A stretch of 64,000 nucleotides of DNA from an uncultured Fluviicola sp. (GCF_902168135.1 NZ_CABHOL010000050.1:1-64000); one strand, 5' to 3'; positions 25,650 through 35,510 are shown, numbered from the stretch's first letter. Numbers and translations are program-made. The notes: generated by a model from the sequence alone, not told the origin.

Positions 25650-26507
25650 ATGAACAAATTAAGGCTTGCTATATTCTCAATCACATTTCTGATTGCAGCT
25701 TCCTGTGATCTGAATCCTCCAAAAACCATAGAGGGAATAAACGCTTCTGAGCAGTTAATCGATTCTTCCGGTACAACGGTTGCGACCCGTTTTTTGCCTC
25801 CGGATGGTTTTGAGCGCAAGCCCCAGGACAGTGCCAGTTTTGGGTTTTATTTACGCTATCTTCCGCTTCGGAAACACGGAGCTGAAGTTCATTTATACAA
25901 TGGAAGTTTGAAAGGGAACCAAACTGCTCATGCAGCGGTCATTAATATGTCTGTTGGGAACCGGGACTTGCAGCAATGTGCGGATGCAGTGATGCGCCTG
26001 CGAGGGGAATATTTGTTCCTGAATAAACGGTTTTCAGATATTCATTTCCGTTTTGTAAGCGGATTTAATTGCGAATATTCCAAATGGAGAGAAGGAAACA
26101 GGGTTGCATTGAACGGAAACTCGGTCTTCTGGCAGAAATCTACTTCGGCTGATAAAAGCTATTCATCCTTCTTAAAATACATGGAAACGGTTTTCAATTA
26201 TGCCAGCACCCTTTCTTTGGAAAAGGAATTGCGGTCCATTGAATTGAAAGATGTACAAATCGGAGATGTGCTGATTCGTGGAGGTGCTCCCGGCCATGCT
26301 GTAATTGTAGTGGATATGGTAGAAAATTCCGATGGTGAGAAATTAGTGCTTTTAGCACAAAGCTACATGCCTGCGCAGGAAATCCAGGTACTGGTAAATC
26401 CGATGAATAGAAATACATCACCTTGGTACAACCTGGAGGAGCGTATGAAGATCTACACCCCGGAATGGACATTTGAGGCACATCAGTTGAGGCGATTTGA
26501 AAAGTAA
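25650..26507 (+). CDS. DUF4846 domain lipoprotein
   Basis: 285 aa. The N-terminus LAIFSITFLIAASCDLNPP is a lipoprotein signal, with the lipidated Cys at about residue 19. The central and C-terminal parts match my memory of DUF4846: ELKDVQIGDVLIRGGAPGHAVIVVDM and LLAQSYMPAQEIQVLVNP, ending SPWY. The GGxPGHAVIVVD block with its His resembles the active region of NlpC/P60-type or amidase folds, but catalysis is not established. It is probably anchored in the outer membrane facing the periplasm. Monocistronic. Confidence 0.8.
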   Translation: MNKLRLAIFSITFLIAASCDLNPPKTIEGINASEQLIDSSGTTVATRFLPPDGFERKPQDSASFGFYLRYLPLRKHGAEVHLYNGSLKGNQTAHAAVINMSVGNRDLQQCADAVMRLRGEYLFLNKRFSDIHFRFVSGFNCEYSKWREGNRVALNGNSVFWQKSTSADKSYSSFLKYMETVFNYASTLSLEKELRSIELKDVQIGDVLIRGGAPGHAVIVVDMVENSDGEKLVLLAQSYMPAQEIQVLVNPMNRNTSPWYNLEERMKIYTPEWTFEAHQLRRFEK

Positions 26508-26730
26508 ACAATCTTTCTTTTGAAATGAAAAACCGTGCAATTGTTTAGTTTTCAATGTTTTGAATTTGAATCTGTTCATAAATTAGTGAACAAGTGAATT
26601 TATGAATTCATGAATTTTGAAATTCAAAACTGAAGGTGAATCAGCGGTATTATGAGTATTGATAACGAATAATACAATTCGGCATTCGGTATACGGCATT
26701 CACAATTCAATTTGAAGTATCTTTGCATCA
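26508..26730. other. intergenic space with the map promoter candidate
   Basis: 223 bases of AT-rich DNA with short imperfect repeats (AATTCGGCATTCGG, ATACGGCATTC). TATCTTTG at 26718-26725 fits the -7 box for map. No gene or strong hairpin is seen. Confidence 0.4.
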
Positions 26731-26751
26731 ATGAATTTCCTGAATAAAAGT

Positions 26752-27534
26752 ATGATCAAATATAAAACAGCCGAAGAAATCGAAATTATGCGCCAGGCAG
26801 CATTAGTAGTTAGCCGGACATTGGGAAAAGTAGCAGAAATGATCCGTCCCGGAATCACACCCCTTGAATTGGATCAAATGGCGGAAGCTTATATCCGTTC
26901 TCAGGATGCAATTCCCGGATTTTTGGGGTTGTACGGATGCCCGAGTACCTTATTGATTTCTGTAAACGAACAGGTTGTTCACGGATTGCCAACTGAAAGA
27001 CCGATCCAGGAAGGGGATATTGTTTCTGTGGATTGCGGGGCTGTTTACAAAGGATATTACGGAGATCACGCCTATACATTTGCTATTGGTAAAGTCTCGG
27101 AAGCAAAACAAAAACTGCTGGATGTCACTTTAGAATGCTTGTATTTGGGGATCGAACAGGCTCAGGTTGGAAATCGTATGGAAGATATCGGCTGGGCTAT
27201 CCAAACACATGCAGAAAAGCATGGTTACGGAGTTGTTCGCGAATTGGTAGGACACGGACTGGGAAAAACCCTGCATGAAGATCCTCAGGTGCCGAACTAC
27301 GGGAAAAGAGGCCGCGGTAAAAAAATTATGAATGGTCTTACTATTGCTATTGAACCGATGATCAATATGGGAACCGAAAAAGTGATCCAATTGGAAGACA
27401 ATTGGACAATTGTTACTGCAGATGGTCAGCCGAGTGCACACTTTGAACACGATATCGCAGTAGTTGACGGAAAACCGGTTATTCTTTCCACATTCGACTA
27501 CATCGAGGAAGCTTTGGCGAAGAAAAATGATTAG
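26752..27534 (+). CDS. map: methionine aminopeptidase type I
   Basis: 260 aa from the ATG at 26752 (MIKYKTAEEIEIMRQAA), which leaves a leader of about 20 bases after the TATCTTTG box. An ATG at 26731 would add seven residues but lie on the expected transcription start. Metal ligands are visible in family context: VSVDCGAVYKGYYGDHAYTF (two Asp), GHGLGKTLHEDPQVPN (His), AIEPMINMG (Glu) and FEHDIAV (His/Glu region). It removes the initiator Met from nascent proteins. The last codons overlap the start of the membrane-protein gene. Confidence 0.95.
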   Translation: MIKYKTAEEIEIMRQAALVVSRTLGKVAEMIRPGITPLELDQMAEAYIRSQDAIPGFLGLYGCPSTLLISVNEQVVHGLPTERPIQEGDIVSVDCGAVYKGYYGDHAYTFAIGKVSEAKQKLLDVTLECLYLGIEQAQVGNRMEDIGWAIQTHAEKHGYGVVRELVGHGLGKTLHEDPQVPNYGKRGRGKKIMNGLTIAIEPMINMGTEKVIQLEDNWTIVTADGQPSAHFEHDIAVVDGKPVILSTFDYIEEALAKKND

Positions 27535-28117
27535 TGAACGAATCGTTTTATTGGCCGTTCTGACAGCTGCAATGTATGGCTTATCTGCCTTCATGAAAGA
27601 TGGAGCATACCTGCTTCCGTTCGGGTTGTATAAAGTAGGATTGTTCCTGGTTGCTCTTATTTTACTAATTGCCAACCGAAAAAGAATCCGTTTGAAGGAA
27701 GTGACCCTGATTCTTTGGGCTGTTTTCCTTGCTGTTTCTTCCAAGTTTGTCATGCAGCTGATCTTTTCAGACCGTGATTTTGAGCAGCAATTAGATACAC
27801 TGGTTGTATTTTCTTCCTGGTTTTTTCTCGGATTTGTAGTATTCTTCTTTTTCTGGCAGATTTTAATTGCGTGGGAAGATAAAACCATGTACCGATGGCT
27901 ACAGATTACTAATGGGGCGGCAATGTCGGTTTGTTTGATGATGAATATGTTCGAATGGCTGATCGTTCCGACATGGATGTGGTTAATGAGTGTTTTCCTG
28001 AGTAAAACCCAAAACCCGATGCACAAATCGATGGTGGGTCTGGTTGGCTTTATTATTATCAGTTCCTGGTGTTCCGCATTGTATTTCGGGAAAGAAGCCA
28101 TTTTAGGAAACCTGTAA
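27527..28117 (+). CDS. integral membrane protein of unknown function
   Basis: 196 aa from an ATG at 27527 that overlaps the end of map (ATGATTAG). A longer frame would need a TTG start. Five to six hydrophobic segments are visible, beginning ISERIVLLAVLTAAMYGLSAF and including VFSSWFFLGFVVFFFFWQILI and SMVGLVGFIIISSWCSALYF. There are few charged residues and no known motif. It is translationally coupled to map but has no obvious functional tie to it. Confidence 0.75.
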   Translation: MISERIVLLAVLTAAMYGLSAFMKDGAYLLPFGLYKVGLFLVALILLIANRKRIRLKEVTLILWAVFLAVSSKFVMQLIFSDRDFEQQLDTLVVFSSWFFLGFVVFFFFWQILIAWEDKTMYRWLQITNGAAMSVCLMMNMFEWLIVPTWMWLMSVFLSKTQNPMHKSMVGLVGFIIISSWCSALYFGKEAILGNL

Positions 28118-28142
28118 CATTTCCTTCAGTGTGCATTATGGA

Positions 28143-29759
28143 ATGAAGAACCAACTGAATATGCAATACCGTTTACTCTTCCTGTTTTTAGTTCCCTTGT
28201 TCCTGAATGCACAAACCATTCCGGAGCAGATAAGTTTCATTTTAAAGAAACCGCCGCGAACGGTTGAGAAGTACACCAAACCGGCTAAAAAAGATATGAT
28301 CTTCCTGGAAACAGCCTTCAATAATGCGGTTTTTAAGGATAAAGAATTGCTCAATTCGATTAAGGATAAAGTGATTTTAAAGATCGAATTAATTTACACC
28401 ACTTACCGGAAATCAGAAACATTTGATCAGCACGGATTAAGCAGAAAACGCCTGGAAAATTTGTTCCTGTCGGCTCCGAACAGTTTGGACCAGTCGGGAA
28501 TAGAGTGGATACTCATTGCACAGTCGGGGTGCAAATCAGCAGAGGAAGGGAAAGACTATTTCCATGGATTTGCAATTACCTACCGCGATCTTCCGGATGT
28601 AATCACTACGAAAGTAGAGACCAGTTTCATCCGGGAAGTTGCCGCCGGAAAGATTAAATCCTATGCTTACGATACTTATTTGAAACGGGAAACGGAGAAA
28701 TTGGAAAAGGAATCCTCACCGGACGAAACCGAACCGGTTATTGTACTTCCGAAATTCCCGCACAGCGAACAGGCTCGTATTAACTACTTTTCAAAATACC
28801 TGAATTTTCCTCCTGAAGCATCCGGACCCAAAAAGGTAGATGTACAGTTTATTATCAACAAAGAAGGAAAAATTACACAGATCAATTTTCCAACATTGCC
28901 AGGACCTTCACCTTATAAAGAAGAAGTTCGCGAGTTTATAAAGACCATGCCGGATTGGACACCAGGAACCTTGAACGGAAAACCAACAGAATGCATGGTT
29001 CAGTTTTCGGTCGATTTTATGAGTAGGGGAAGTGTTGTTCCGTCTCCGCTGGAAGTTTTTGCAACGGAAGTTCCTCCGAAGTTGAAACCCAAATTGCCAG
29101 CATACAATTACAATGCTATTAAACCGCAACCAACGTCCAATCAAGTGAGTAAAGCACTTACAAAGGTGGATTGGTCCAAAACTACATTGGTTTGTGATGT
29201 GACCGGAAGTATGGCTCCCTACAATGCCCAGGTGGTGGAATTTATAGCTGCTCAACTAAAGAACAAACTTCAGGCACCTAAGCAGTTTGTGTTTTTCAAC
29301 GATGGAGATAATCGAAAAGACAAAACGAAGAAAGCCGGTCAGACAGGTGGGGTTTATAATTATACCTCAAGTAACCTCGATTCTATTTCTGAGTATATGA
29401 TCTATGTGATGGACAAGGGATCCGGTGGTGATTTGCCGGAGAACAATGTGGAAGCGCTGATTTATTCTCTGAAGAGTTATCCGAGAACAGAGAAATTGGT
29501 TTTGATAGCAGATAATTTTGCTTCTCCAAGAGACATGTCATTGATCGGGAATATTGGAATCCCGGTTCATGTAGTTGTTTGTGGAGGAACTATTTTGAAT
29601 GAAGATTACTTGGATATTGCCTACAAAACGAAAGGTTCGTTGAGCTTTAACGGTGTTGATTACAAGGATTTCTATACGTTTGAGGACGGATCAACCATGC
29701 ATGTCGGAAAAACGACTTATGTACTCAAAAAAGGGCACTTTGTGCAAAAGAGAGAGTAG
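28143..29759 (+). CDS. exported protein with TonB-C-like domain and von Willebrand A-type domain
   Basis: 538 aa from the ATG at 28143. The longer frame starts with a GTG and is less likely. A signal peptide (MQYRLLFLFLVPLFLNA, cleavage before QTIPE) is followed by an N-terminal domain, then about residues 235-300 of TonB C-terminal type (VDVQFIINKEGKITQINFPTLPG, MPDWTPGTLNGKP). The C-terminal part contains TTLVCDVTGSMAPYNAQVVEF, a MIDAS-like DxTGS motif, and LVLIADNFASPRDM, as in vWA folds. It probably works in the periplasm or at the outer membrane. The pairing of these two domains is unusual, and the role is unknown. Confidence 0.8.
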   Translation: MKNQLNMQYRLLFLFLVPLFLNAQTIPEQISFILKKPPRTVEKYTKPAKKDMIFLETAFNNAVFKDKELLNSIKDKVILKIELIYTTYRKSETFDQHGLSRKRLENLFLSAPNSLDQSGIEWILIAQSGCKSAEEGKDYFHGFAITYRDLPDVITTKVETSFIREVAAGKIKSYAYDTYLKRETEKLEKESSPDETEPVIVLPKFPHSEQARINYFSKYLNFPPEASGPKKVDVQFIINKEGKITQINFPTLPGPSPYKEEVREFIKTMPDWTPGTLNGKPTECMVQFSVDFMSRGSVVPSPLEVFATEVPPKLKPKLPAYNYNAIKPQPTSNQVSKALTKVDWSKTTLVCDVTGSMAPYNAQVVEFIAAQLKNKLQAPKQFVFFNDGDNRKDKTKKAGQTGGVYNYTSSNLDSISEYMIYVMDKGSGGDLPENNVEALIYSLKSYPRTEKLVLIADNFASPRDMSLIGNIGIPVHVVVCGGTILNEDYLDIAYKTKGSLSFNGVDYKDFYTFEDGSTMHVGKTTYVLKKGHFVQKRE

Positions 29760-29788
29760 AACAGAATGATAAGTTATCATTCTGTTTT
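29760..29788. terminator. bidirectional terminator
   Basis: AACAGAATGATAA (29760-29772) and TTATCATTCTGTT (29774-29786) form a 13-bp stem between convergent genes. Confidence 0.85.
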
Positions 29789-29803
29789 CCAACTTTGAGC
29801 AGT

Positions 29804-31738
29804 TTAGTTCTTCACAATTCTTTTGATTGTTTTGCCTTTATTTGTCGAAAACTCAAAAATGTACATTCCATTTTGAAATTCCTTCAGAGAAAGACTTTCT
29901 TGTTTCTTGTCAAGTCTATAAGTCGGTTTGATTACTTTTCCCTGAAGATCATAAACAGTAAGCAGGGTTTCTGTTTGATTTCCATAAATGATTACATTGT
30001 CCTTGGTTGGATTCGGAAATAGAACTATGGAGTTCATATCGTTTTCACCTAGTTCCAGTAATGAAATGTGTCCGTTGGTATAAGAAATGCCTTCAGTAAC
30101 CACAAAGTAGTTCCCCAATGATTTTTGTGTACAATAAAGTGATAGTTGAAGCCAATAATTTCCAAAACCGTAATTCATAACAAATAAACTAGGAATAATA
30201 TGGGTTCCATTCGTATCAATTACTGCCCAGTTCACAACTACAGAATCCAAACTGTAGAATTGGTAAGAATCAATATAAATTGTATCAATAGTATTGTAAT
30301 CGATATCGCAATTTTCAATGGTAATTCCAATGGAGTCTGCAGGTGTAAAATCATCGAACGGGTTAATGAAGATATAATTTGAATCGGAAGGAATCACAAA
30401 AGTACTTGTAATAGTATCGTTATTTCCATCTGTTGTAAGGACGGAATAAATACCAGGACATAGGCTGTCTATATAAGTGCTTTCGGATCCCACGATGGTT
30501 GTCCCATTACTCAATTCAAATGTGAAATCAGGAATTCCATTTGCAGCTATCAAAACATAACCGTTACAATCGTTAGGGTTGGAAGGAGAGCTGAAGGTAT
30601 TTACACTTAGCTGATTAAAGTACAGGTTTTTGTAGAGTTTTGCAGCATTAGGACCAAAACTTCCGCTGGAAAGGAATTGCTGTCCGGAAACCAGTACATC
30701 CTCATCCCCATCATTATCAATATCTCCAATAGATACATGTCCTCTTCCATCAGCGAATGGAATTGAATCAAATTCTTGCAGCGTGCTTGTTCCTGTATTC
30801 TTATATGCATAGATCACAGACTCTCCGGATCCGACATATCCGCGTATCAAAACATCTTTCTTCCCGTCAGAATCCATATCGAAACAATAAACTTCTCCTG
30901 TAGTGATCGGGATATCGTATGCAGTTGCCTGGGAAAAGTTCAAATTTCCATTATTCAGGTAAACAGATGCTTGAGATCCAAGTACAATGATGTCAAGAAT
31001 CTGGTCATTGTTCATATCGTTAAATGCTACATCGGGTACTGCAATGTTGTCAAAACTGGTAGAAGTTACTGTGAAATTACCTGCACCGTCGTTGATACAA
31101 ACAGGTGAATTAGAATTCAACAAGAAGATGTCCGATTTTCCGTCGTTGTTCATATCACCGATTTTACAACCGGAAGCAGCACTGAGCGAATTCAGGTAGA
31201 CAAAATTCCCGTTGTTATTGAAATACAAGGTAGAATTCCAGCCGGCGATCACTACGTCCATGAACGCGTCACCATTTATGTCAATGAATGATCCTTCTCC
31301 CCATGCGTTGCTAAGCTCGCTGCTAAGTGTAGCTGATAAGGTGAAGTTTCCAAAACCATCATTCTCGTATAAAGCGGGAGCTGCATCATCACTGGTGATT
31401 AACAAATCTTCGTCCCCATCTCCATTGACATCCCCAAAATCAACTTTGGGTAATATCGGGCTAATAAATGTTGTGTTGGGAACAAGTAGAAATTTTCCTC
31501 CTCCAATATTTTTATACAATTTTGTTTGCAGTCCAACTGTATGAACAGTTCCGGAAATTAACAAATCAAGATCACCATCTCCGTCAATATCTGAAAAATC
31601 GGAATCACTATCTCCGAATTGAGGAAAGTTTGCGGTGTTTCCAGCCAAAGGATTTACTTCAATATATTCCGGATTTTGCCCGAAAACAGGATTAACGAAT
31701 AAGGTAGCTGCCAGAAGTACTAAATGAAGTTGTTTCAT
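29804..31738 (-). CDS. secreted FG-GAP/VCBS repeat protein with T9SS sorting domain
   Basis: 644 aa. Signal peptide KQLHLVLLAATLFVNPVFG. Residues 40-370 hold repeated calcium-binding FG-GAP units such as DIDGDGDLDLLISG, DVNGDGDEDLLIT and DIDNDGDEDVLVSG, giving a seven-bladed integrin-like propeller. The middle part is Ig-like. The last 75 residues begin SIVLFPNPTKDNVIIYG and end KTIKRIVKN, the type A T9SS sorting signal. It is exported by T9SS and probably attached to the cell surface. The binding partner is unknown. Monocistronic. Confidence 0.9.
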   Translation of the reverse strand: MKQLHLVLLAATLFVNPVFGQNPEYIEVNPLAGNTANFPQFGDSDSDFSDIDGDGDLDLLISGTVHTVGLQTKLYKNIGGGKFLLVPNTTFISPILPKVDFGDVNGDGDEDLLITSDDAAPALYENDGFGNFTLSATLSSELSNAWGEGSFIDINGDAFMDVVIAGWNSTLYFNNNGNFVYLNSLSAASGCKIGDMNNDGKSDIFLLNSNSPVCINDGAGNFTVTSTSFDNIAVPDVAFNDMNNDQILDIIVLGSQASVYLNNGNLNFSQATAYDIPITTGEVYCFDMDSDGKKDVLIRGYVGSGESVIYAYKNTGTSTLQEFDSIPFADGRGHVSIGDIDNDGDEDVLVSGQQFLSSGSFGPNAAKLYKNLYFNQLSVNTFSSPSNPNDCNGYVLIAANGIPDFTFELSNGTTIVGSESTYIDSLCPGIYSVLTTDGNNDTITSTFVIPSDSNYIFINPFDDFTPADSIGITIENCDIDYNTIDTIYIDSYQFYSLDSVVVNWAVIDTNGTHIIPSLFVMNYGFGNYWLQLSLYCTQKSLGNYFVVTEGISYTNGHISLLELGENDMNSIVLFPNPTKDNVIIYGNQTETLLTVYDLQGKVIKPTYRLDKKQESLSLKEFQNGMYIFEFSTNKGKTIKRIVKN

Positions 31739-31810
31739 GATGGTTATTTGGGGTAAAGGTAGTGTAATTTAAGTTAGTAACTCATTTTATATTTTTTCTT
31801 TTGAATTGTC

Positions 31811-31818
31811 TACCTTTG
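31811..31818 (+). promoter_or_regulatory. candidate -7 box of dusB
   Basis: TACCTTTG matches TAnnTTTG and lies four bases before the dusB ATG, implying an almost leaderless message. No TTG at -33. Confidence 0.35.
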
Positions 31819-31822
31819 CACC

Positions 31823-32824
31823 ATGGTAAAAATCCGTGATATTGAATTGGGTGAATTTCCGCTTCTTTTGGCTCCAATGGAAGATGTGAGTGATCCACCG
31901 TTCAGGGCTTTATGTAAAAAGCATGGAGCTGATTTGATGTACACTGAATTTATTTCTTCGGAAGGATTGATCCGCGATGCGATCAAGAGCCGTCAAAAGC
32001 TGGACATTTTCGATTATGAAAAACCCATCGGGATCCAGATCTTTGGTGGTGATGAAGAAGCCATGGCTATGTCTGCAAGAATTGTGGATGCTACCAACCC
32101 GGATATTTTGGATATCAATTTCGGTTGCCCGGTGAAGAAGGTGGTTTCTAAAGGAGCAGGAGCAGGAGTGTTGAAGGATGTAGACCTGATGGTTCGCCTC
32201 ACAAAAGCTTGTATCAACTCCACGAAATTGCCGGTAACCGTTAAAACCCGTTTGGGCTGGGACCATTCAATGATTAATATCATGGAAGTAGCCGAGCGCC
32301 TGCAGGATATCGGGGTGGAAGCTTTGTCCATTCACGGACGAACGCGCGCGCAGATGTACAAGGGTGAAGCTGACTGGAGTTACATTGCGGAAGTGAAAAA
32401 CAATCCCCGGATTAAAATCCCAATCTTTGGGAACGGAGATATCGACACGCCGGAAAAAGCACTGGAATACAAAAACCGTTACGGGGTTGACGGAATCATG
32501 ATCGGTCGTGCAAGTATCGGTTACCCATGGATCTTCAATGAAGTGAAGCATTTCATGGAAACAGGAGAGCATTTGCCTGCTCCGGGAGTAAAAGACAGGG
32601 TAGAGGCTGCCCGCGATCATTTAATGATGAGCGTGAAATGGAAGGGCGAACGTTTGGGAGTGGTTGAAATGAAACGCCATTACACGAATTATTTCAAAGG
32701 AATTGCGCATTTCAAAGAATACCGAACCAAATTAGTTACGTCGTTCGATTTGCAGGAAATCCTGGATACACTCGCTTACCTGGAAGAAAATGCAGAGGAA
32801 TTTATCTTTTCGAATCCAGTTTAG
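31823..32824 (+). CDS. dusB: tRNA-dihydrouridine synthase
   Basis: 333 aa. FMN-binding TIM-barrel motifs of the Dus family are LLAPMEDVSDPPFRALCKKHG, INFGCPVKKVVSKGAGAGVL (the catalytic Cys), VTVKTRLGW, SIHGRTRAQMYKGEADW and IFGNGDI. It reduces uridine to dihydrouridine in tRNA D-loops using NADPH. Length and motif wording are closest to DusB, which is the usual Dus in this phylum. Single gene; the downstream spacer holds a REP-like element. Confidence 0.94.
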   Translation: MVKIRDIELGEFPLLLAPMEDVSDPPFRALCKKHGADLMYTEFISSEGLIRDAIKSRQKLDIFDYEKPIGIQIFGGDEEAMAMSARIVDATNPDILDINFGCPVKKVVSKGAGAGVLKDVDLMVRLTKACINSTKLPVTVKTRLGWDHSMINIMEVAERLQDIGVEALSIHGRTRAQMYKGEADWSYIAEVKNNPRIKIPIFGNGDIDTPEKALEYKNRYGVDGIMIGRASIGYPWIFNEVKHFMETGEHLPAPGVKDRVEAARDHLMMSVKWKGERLGVVEMKRHYTNYFKGIAHFKEYRTKLVTSFDLQEILDTLAYLEENAEEFIFSNPV

Positions 32825-32855
32825 ATTTTACCTTTTCAGAAGAATCTCATCTGGC

Positions 32856-32925
32856 TTCCTCCTTTGGAGGTCGTGACGACTCAGACGAGTGTCAGACTCC
32901 GTCAGAGGGGAATGAGGGGGAGGAA
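32856..32925. repeat. REP-like palindromic element, copy 1
   Basis: TTCCTCCTTTGGAGG at the left, GAGGGGAATGAGGGGGAGGA at the right, and a core with ACTCAGACGAGTGTCAGACT. Nearly the same core (about 45 bases) occurs at 46074-46140. Confidence 0.75.
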
Positions 32926-32950
32926 AATCCGATTGCTTTTAAGGCGATGA

Positions 32951-33292
32951 TTATTGTACTTTATAAGTATACTTCACACGCACATGCTCAAAAGCCGCGT
33001 AGCGCGTTCCGGCAGTAAATTTTAATTTCTTTGCGGCATTTTCGGCTTTCATCCGCGACGGTGTTGATTTGATTGTCGATTGCTCACCGATGATCTTCGT
33101 TCCGGTTACAAGGCCTTCTCTATTCACAGCCAGTTCTACTACAACAGTTCCTTCTGCAGCGGATGAAATGGTGAAATTCTCTGTGGTAGTTAGTAGTTTT
33201 CGTCCTGAGTCGACCAGTGTTCCTGTAAGTACTTGTGAGTCAGCCCGGGAGTAGCTTAAAATTGCAATTGCTAGTAGAAGAAGTTTTTTCAT
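32951..33292 (-). CDS. small exported TonB-C-like protein
   Basis: 113 aa. A signal peptide (KKLLLLAIAILSYSRADS) is followed by about 90 residues of TonB C-terminal type: EGTVVVELAVNREGLVTGTKIIGE and AAKKLKFTAGTRYAAFEHVRVKYTYKV. It lacks the N-terminal membrane anchor and Pro-rich spacer of an energy transducer, so it is a free periplasmic domain. It lies 9 bases after recG on the same strand and may be co-transcribed with it by chance of position. Confidence 0.75.
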   Translation of the reverse strand: MKKLLLLAIAILSYSRADSQVLTGTLVDSGRKLLTTTENFTISSAAEGTVVVELAVNREGLVTGTKIIGEQSTIKSTPSRMKAENAAKKLKFTAGTRYAAFEHVRVKYTYKVQ

Positions 33293-33301
33293 TGTCCAAG
33301 T

Positions 33302-35401
33302 TTAAGAAATTTCTGCCCAATTTGGTTTGTCCTGAAGTCTTTTTATTGCTTCGAGGCGCAAGAAAACATGTTCCTGTTTTTCCAAACGCGGGTCATCTAT
33401 CAAAAGCTCTCTTGCCTTCTCACGGGCAAGAGCAACAAGCGGGCCATCTTTTGCCAAATCCGCAATTTTCAAGTCCAGCTGGCCGCTTTGCTGAGTTCCC
33501 ATAATATCTCCCGGACCACGCAGTTCCAAATCGACTTCGGAAATTTCAAATCCGTCGTTGGTGCGGACCATTGTCTGGATCCGTTTTTTGGTGTCGGCAG
33601 ATAATTTATTTCCGGTCATCAGCAGGCAGTAGGATTGTTCTGCACCCCGGCCTACACGTCCGCGCAGCTGGTGTAACTGTGACAAACCGAAACGTTCCGA
33701 GCTTTCAATGACCATTACAGATGCATTCGGGACATTAACACCGACTTCGATAACGGTTGTTGCAATCATAATCTGTGTTTTTCCCTCAACAAACTGCTGC
33801 ATTTCGTAGTCTTTCACCTCAGGTTTCATTTTCCCGTGAACAATGCTCACCCTGTAATCCGGTAGCGGGAAAGCACGACTGATTGCTTCGTAGCCGTCCA
33901 TGAGGTTGTTGTAGTCCAGTGTTTCGGATTCCTGTATCAACGGATAGACAATGTAGACCTGTCTTCCAAGTGCAATTTCTTTGCGGATAAATCCAAAAAC
34001 AAGCGACCTGTCTTTTTCAAAATGGTGTTTGGTGGTAATGGGTTTTCTTCCCGGTGGAAGTTCATCAATTACCGAAACATCCAGATCTCCGTAATAAGTC
34101 ATTGCCAGTGTCCTGGGAATAGGTGTTGCGGTCATGACCAAAATATGAGGCGGAGAAGTGTTTTTCTTCCATAAACGGGAACGCTGCTCTACACCGAATC
34201 GATGCTGCTCATCGATTACAACCAATCCGAGGTTTTTGAATTGGACAACGTCTTCCAATAAAGCGTGCGTTCCGACTAAAATATGAATTTCTCCGCTGAG
34301 TAATTGTTCATGTATTTCTTTACGGGCCGCTTTTTTGGTTGAACCGGTCAATAATGCAATTTTGACGGGTGTTCCTACCAGTAATTCGCTTAGACCGGTG
34401 AAATGCTGATTTGCCAGGATTTCCGTTGGAGCCATTAAAGCACCCTGCAGACCGGAACCGATTCCCATCAAAATAGTTAGCAAAGCTACAACTGTCTTTC
34501 CACTACCGACATCTCCCTGCAGTAAGCGGTTCATCTGGAAACCCGAACCAATATCCCTTCGGATTTCACGGAGCACTTTTTTTTGAGCATTCGTTAAAGG
34601 GAAAGGCAGGTTGTTTTCGTAGAAATCGTGAAAGAGCTGTCCTACTTCCGAAACCACTTGCCCGCTGTTTTTTTGCATGTTGATTGATTTTCGGAGCAGT
34701 AATTCAATCTGAAGGTTCAATAATTCTTCAAATTTGAAACGCATGCGTGCTTTTTGGGCCAATGCAACATCAGCCGGCATGTGAACTGCACGAATAGCGG
34801 CACCGAAAGCCGGGAGTTTTAATTCCCTGATCAATTTCGATGGAATAGTTTCTTCGAAATAAACTTTGGAAGCTAGTTCCAGGAGGTTTTCGATCAATTT
34901 TTGAATTCCTTTCGAATGCAGACCTGAAGCGGTCAGTTTTTCGGTAGAGGAGTAAACGGGCTGCCATCCCATGCTTGCCTCCGTTCCGTTTGCCGGACTC
35001 AATTCCGGATGGGAGATGTTCCAGGTATTTACGTAGGGTTTTGCTTTCCCGAAAACGATATAAGTGGTATTCAGTTTCAGGTTCGGAAGAATGTATTTGT
35101 ATCCCTGGAACCAGAGTAGATCAATAATTCCCGTACCATCCTGGAATTTGACATTCAATCGTTTTTGCCTTCCGCTTCCTGTTTCCGAAACCGAGATGAT
35201 CTGGCCTTTTAGTTGAACATACCCGTCGATTTGAGGGATGTCTTTGATCAAATGGAATTGGGATCGGTCGATGTAACGGAAAGGAAAATGGTAGAGCAGG
35301 TCGTGATAAGTTGCGATTCCCAATTCTTCTCTCAGCAATTTGGCTCTTTGCGGACCAACTCCTTTGAGGAATTCGATGTGAGTTTGCAACCATTGATTCA
35401 T
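33302..35401 (-). CDS. recG: ATP-dependent DNA helicase RecG
   Basis: 699 aa, normal RecG length. A wedge domain at the N-terminus (LKGVGPQRAKLLREELGI, then an OB fold) is followed by helicase motifs: Walker A GDVGSGKTVVALL, DEQHRFGVEQR, TATPIPRTLAMT, and the late motifs TTVIEVGVNVPNASVMVIE and QLRGRVGRG. RecG remodels stalled replication forks and Holliday junctions in the cytoplasm. All motifs are intact. Confidence 0.96.
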   Translation of the reverse strand: MNQWLQTHIEFLKGVGPQRAKLLREELGIATYHDLLYHFPFRYIDRSQFHLIKDIPQIDGYVQLKGQIISVSETGSGRQKRLNVKFQDGTGIIDLLWFQGYKYILPNLKLNTTYIVFGKAKPYVNTWNISHPELSPANGTEASMGWQPVYSSTEKLTASGLHSKGIQKLIENLLELASKVYFEETIPSKLIRELKLPAFGAAIRAVHMPADVALAQKARMRFKFEELLNLQIELLLRKSINMQKNSGQVVSEVGQLFHDFYENNLPFPLTNAQKKVLREIRRDIGSGFQMNRLLQGDVGSGKTVVALLTILMGIGSGLQGALMAPTEILANQHFTGLSELLVGTPVKIALLTGSTKKAARKEIHEQLLSGEIHILVGTHALLEDVVQFKNLGLVVIDEQHRFGVEQRSRLWKKNTSPPHILVMTATPIPRTLAMTYYGDLDVSVIDELPPGRKPITTKHHFEKDRSLVFGFIRKEIALGRQVYIVYPLIQESETLDYNNLMDGYEAISRAFPLPDYRVSIVHGKMKPEVKDYEMQQFVEGKTQIMIATTVIEVGVNVPNASVMVIESSERFGLSQLHQLRGRVGRGAEQSYCLLMTGNKLSADTKKRIQTMVRTNDGFEISEVDLELRGPGDIMGTQQSGQLDLKIADLAKDGPLVALAREKARELLIDDPRLEKQEHVFLRLEAIKRLQDKPNWAEIS

Positions 35402-35510
35402 GATGCGAATTTAGCTATTTGGATATTAAGACATTCGGATATTAAGATTTTAGGGCCAAATTCTTTTAGAAGAATATCTTAATTCTGAAACGGGATTCCT
35501 ATAAATGATA

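Noticed and set aside
27130..28101. Long minus-strand ORF of 323 codons opposite map and the membrane-protein gene
   Set aside because: The plus-strand map is certain and its frame is coding; the antisense ORF is a shadow.
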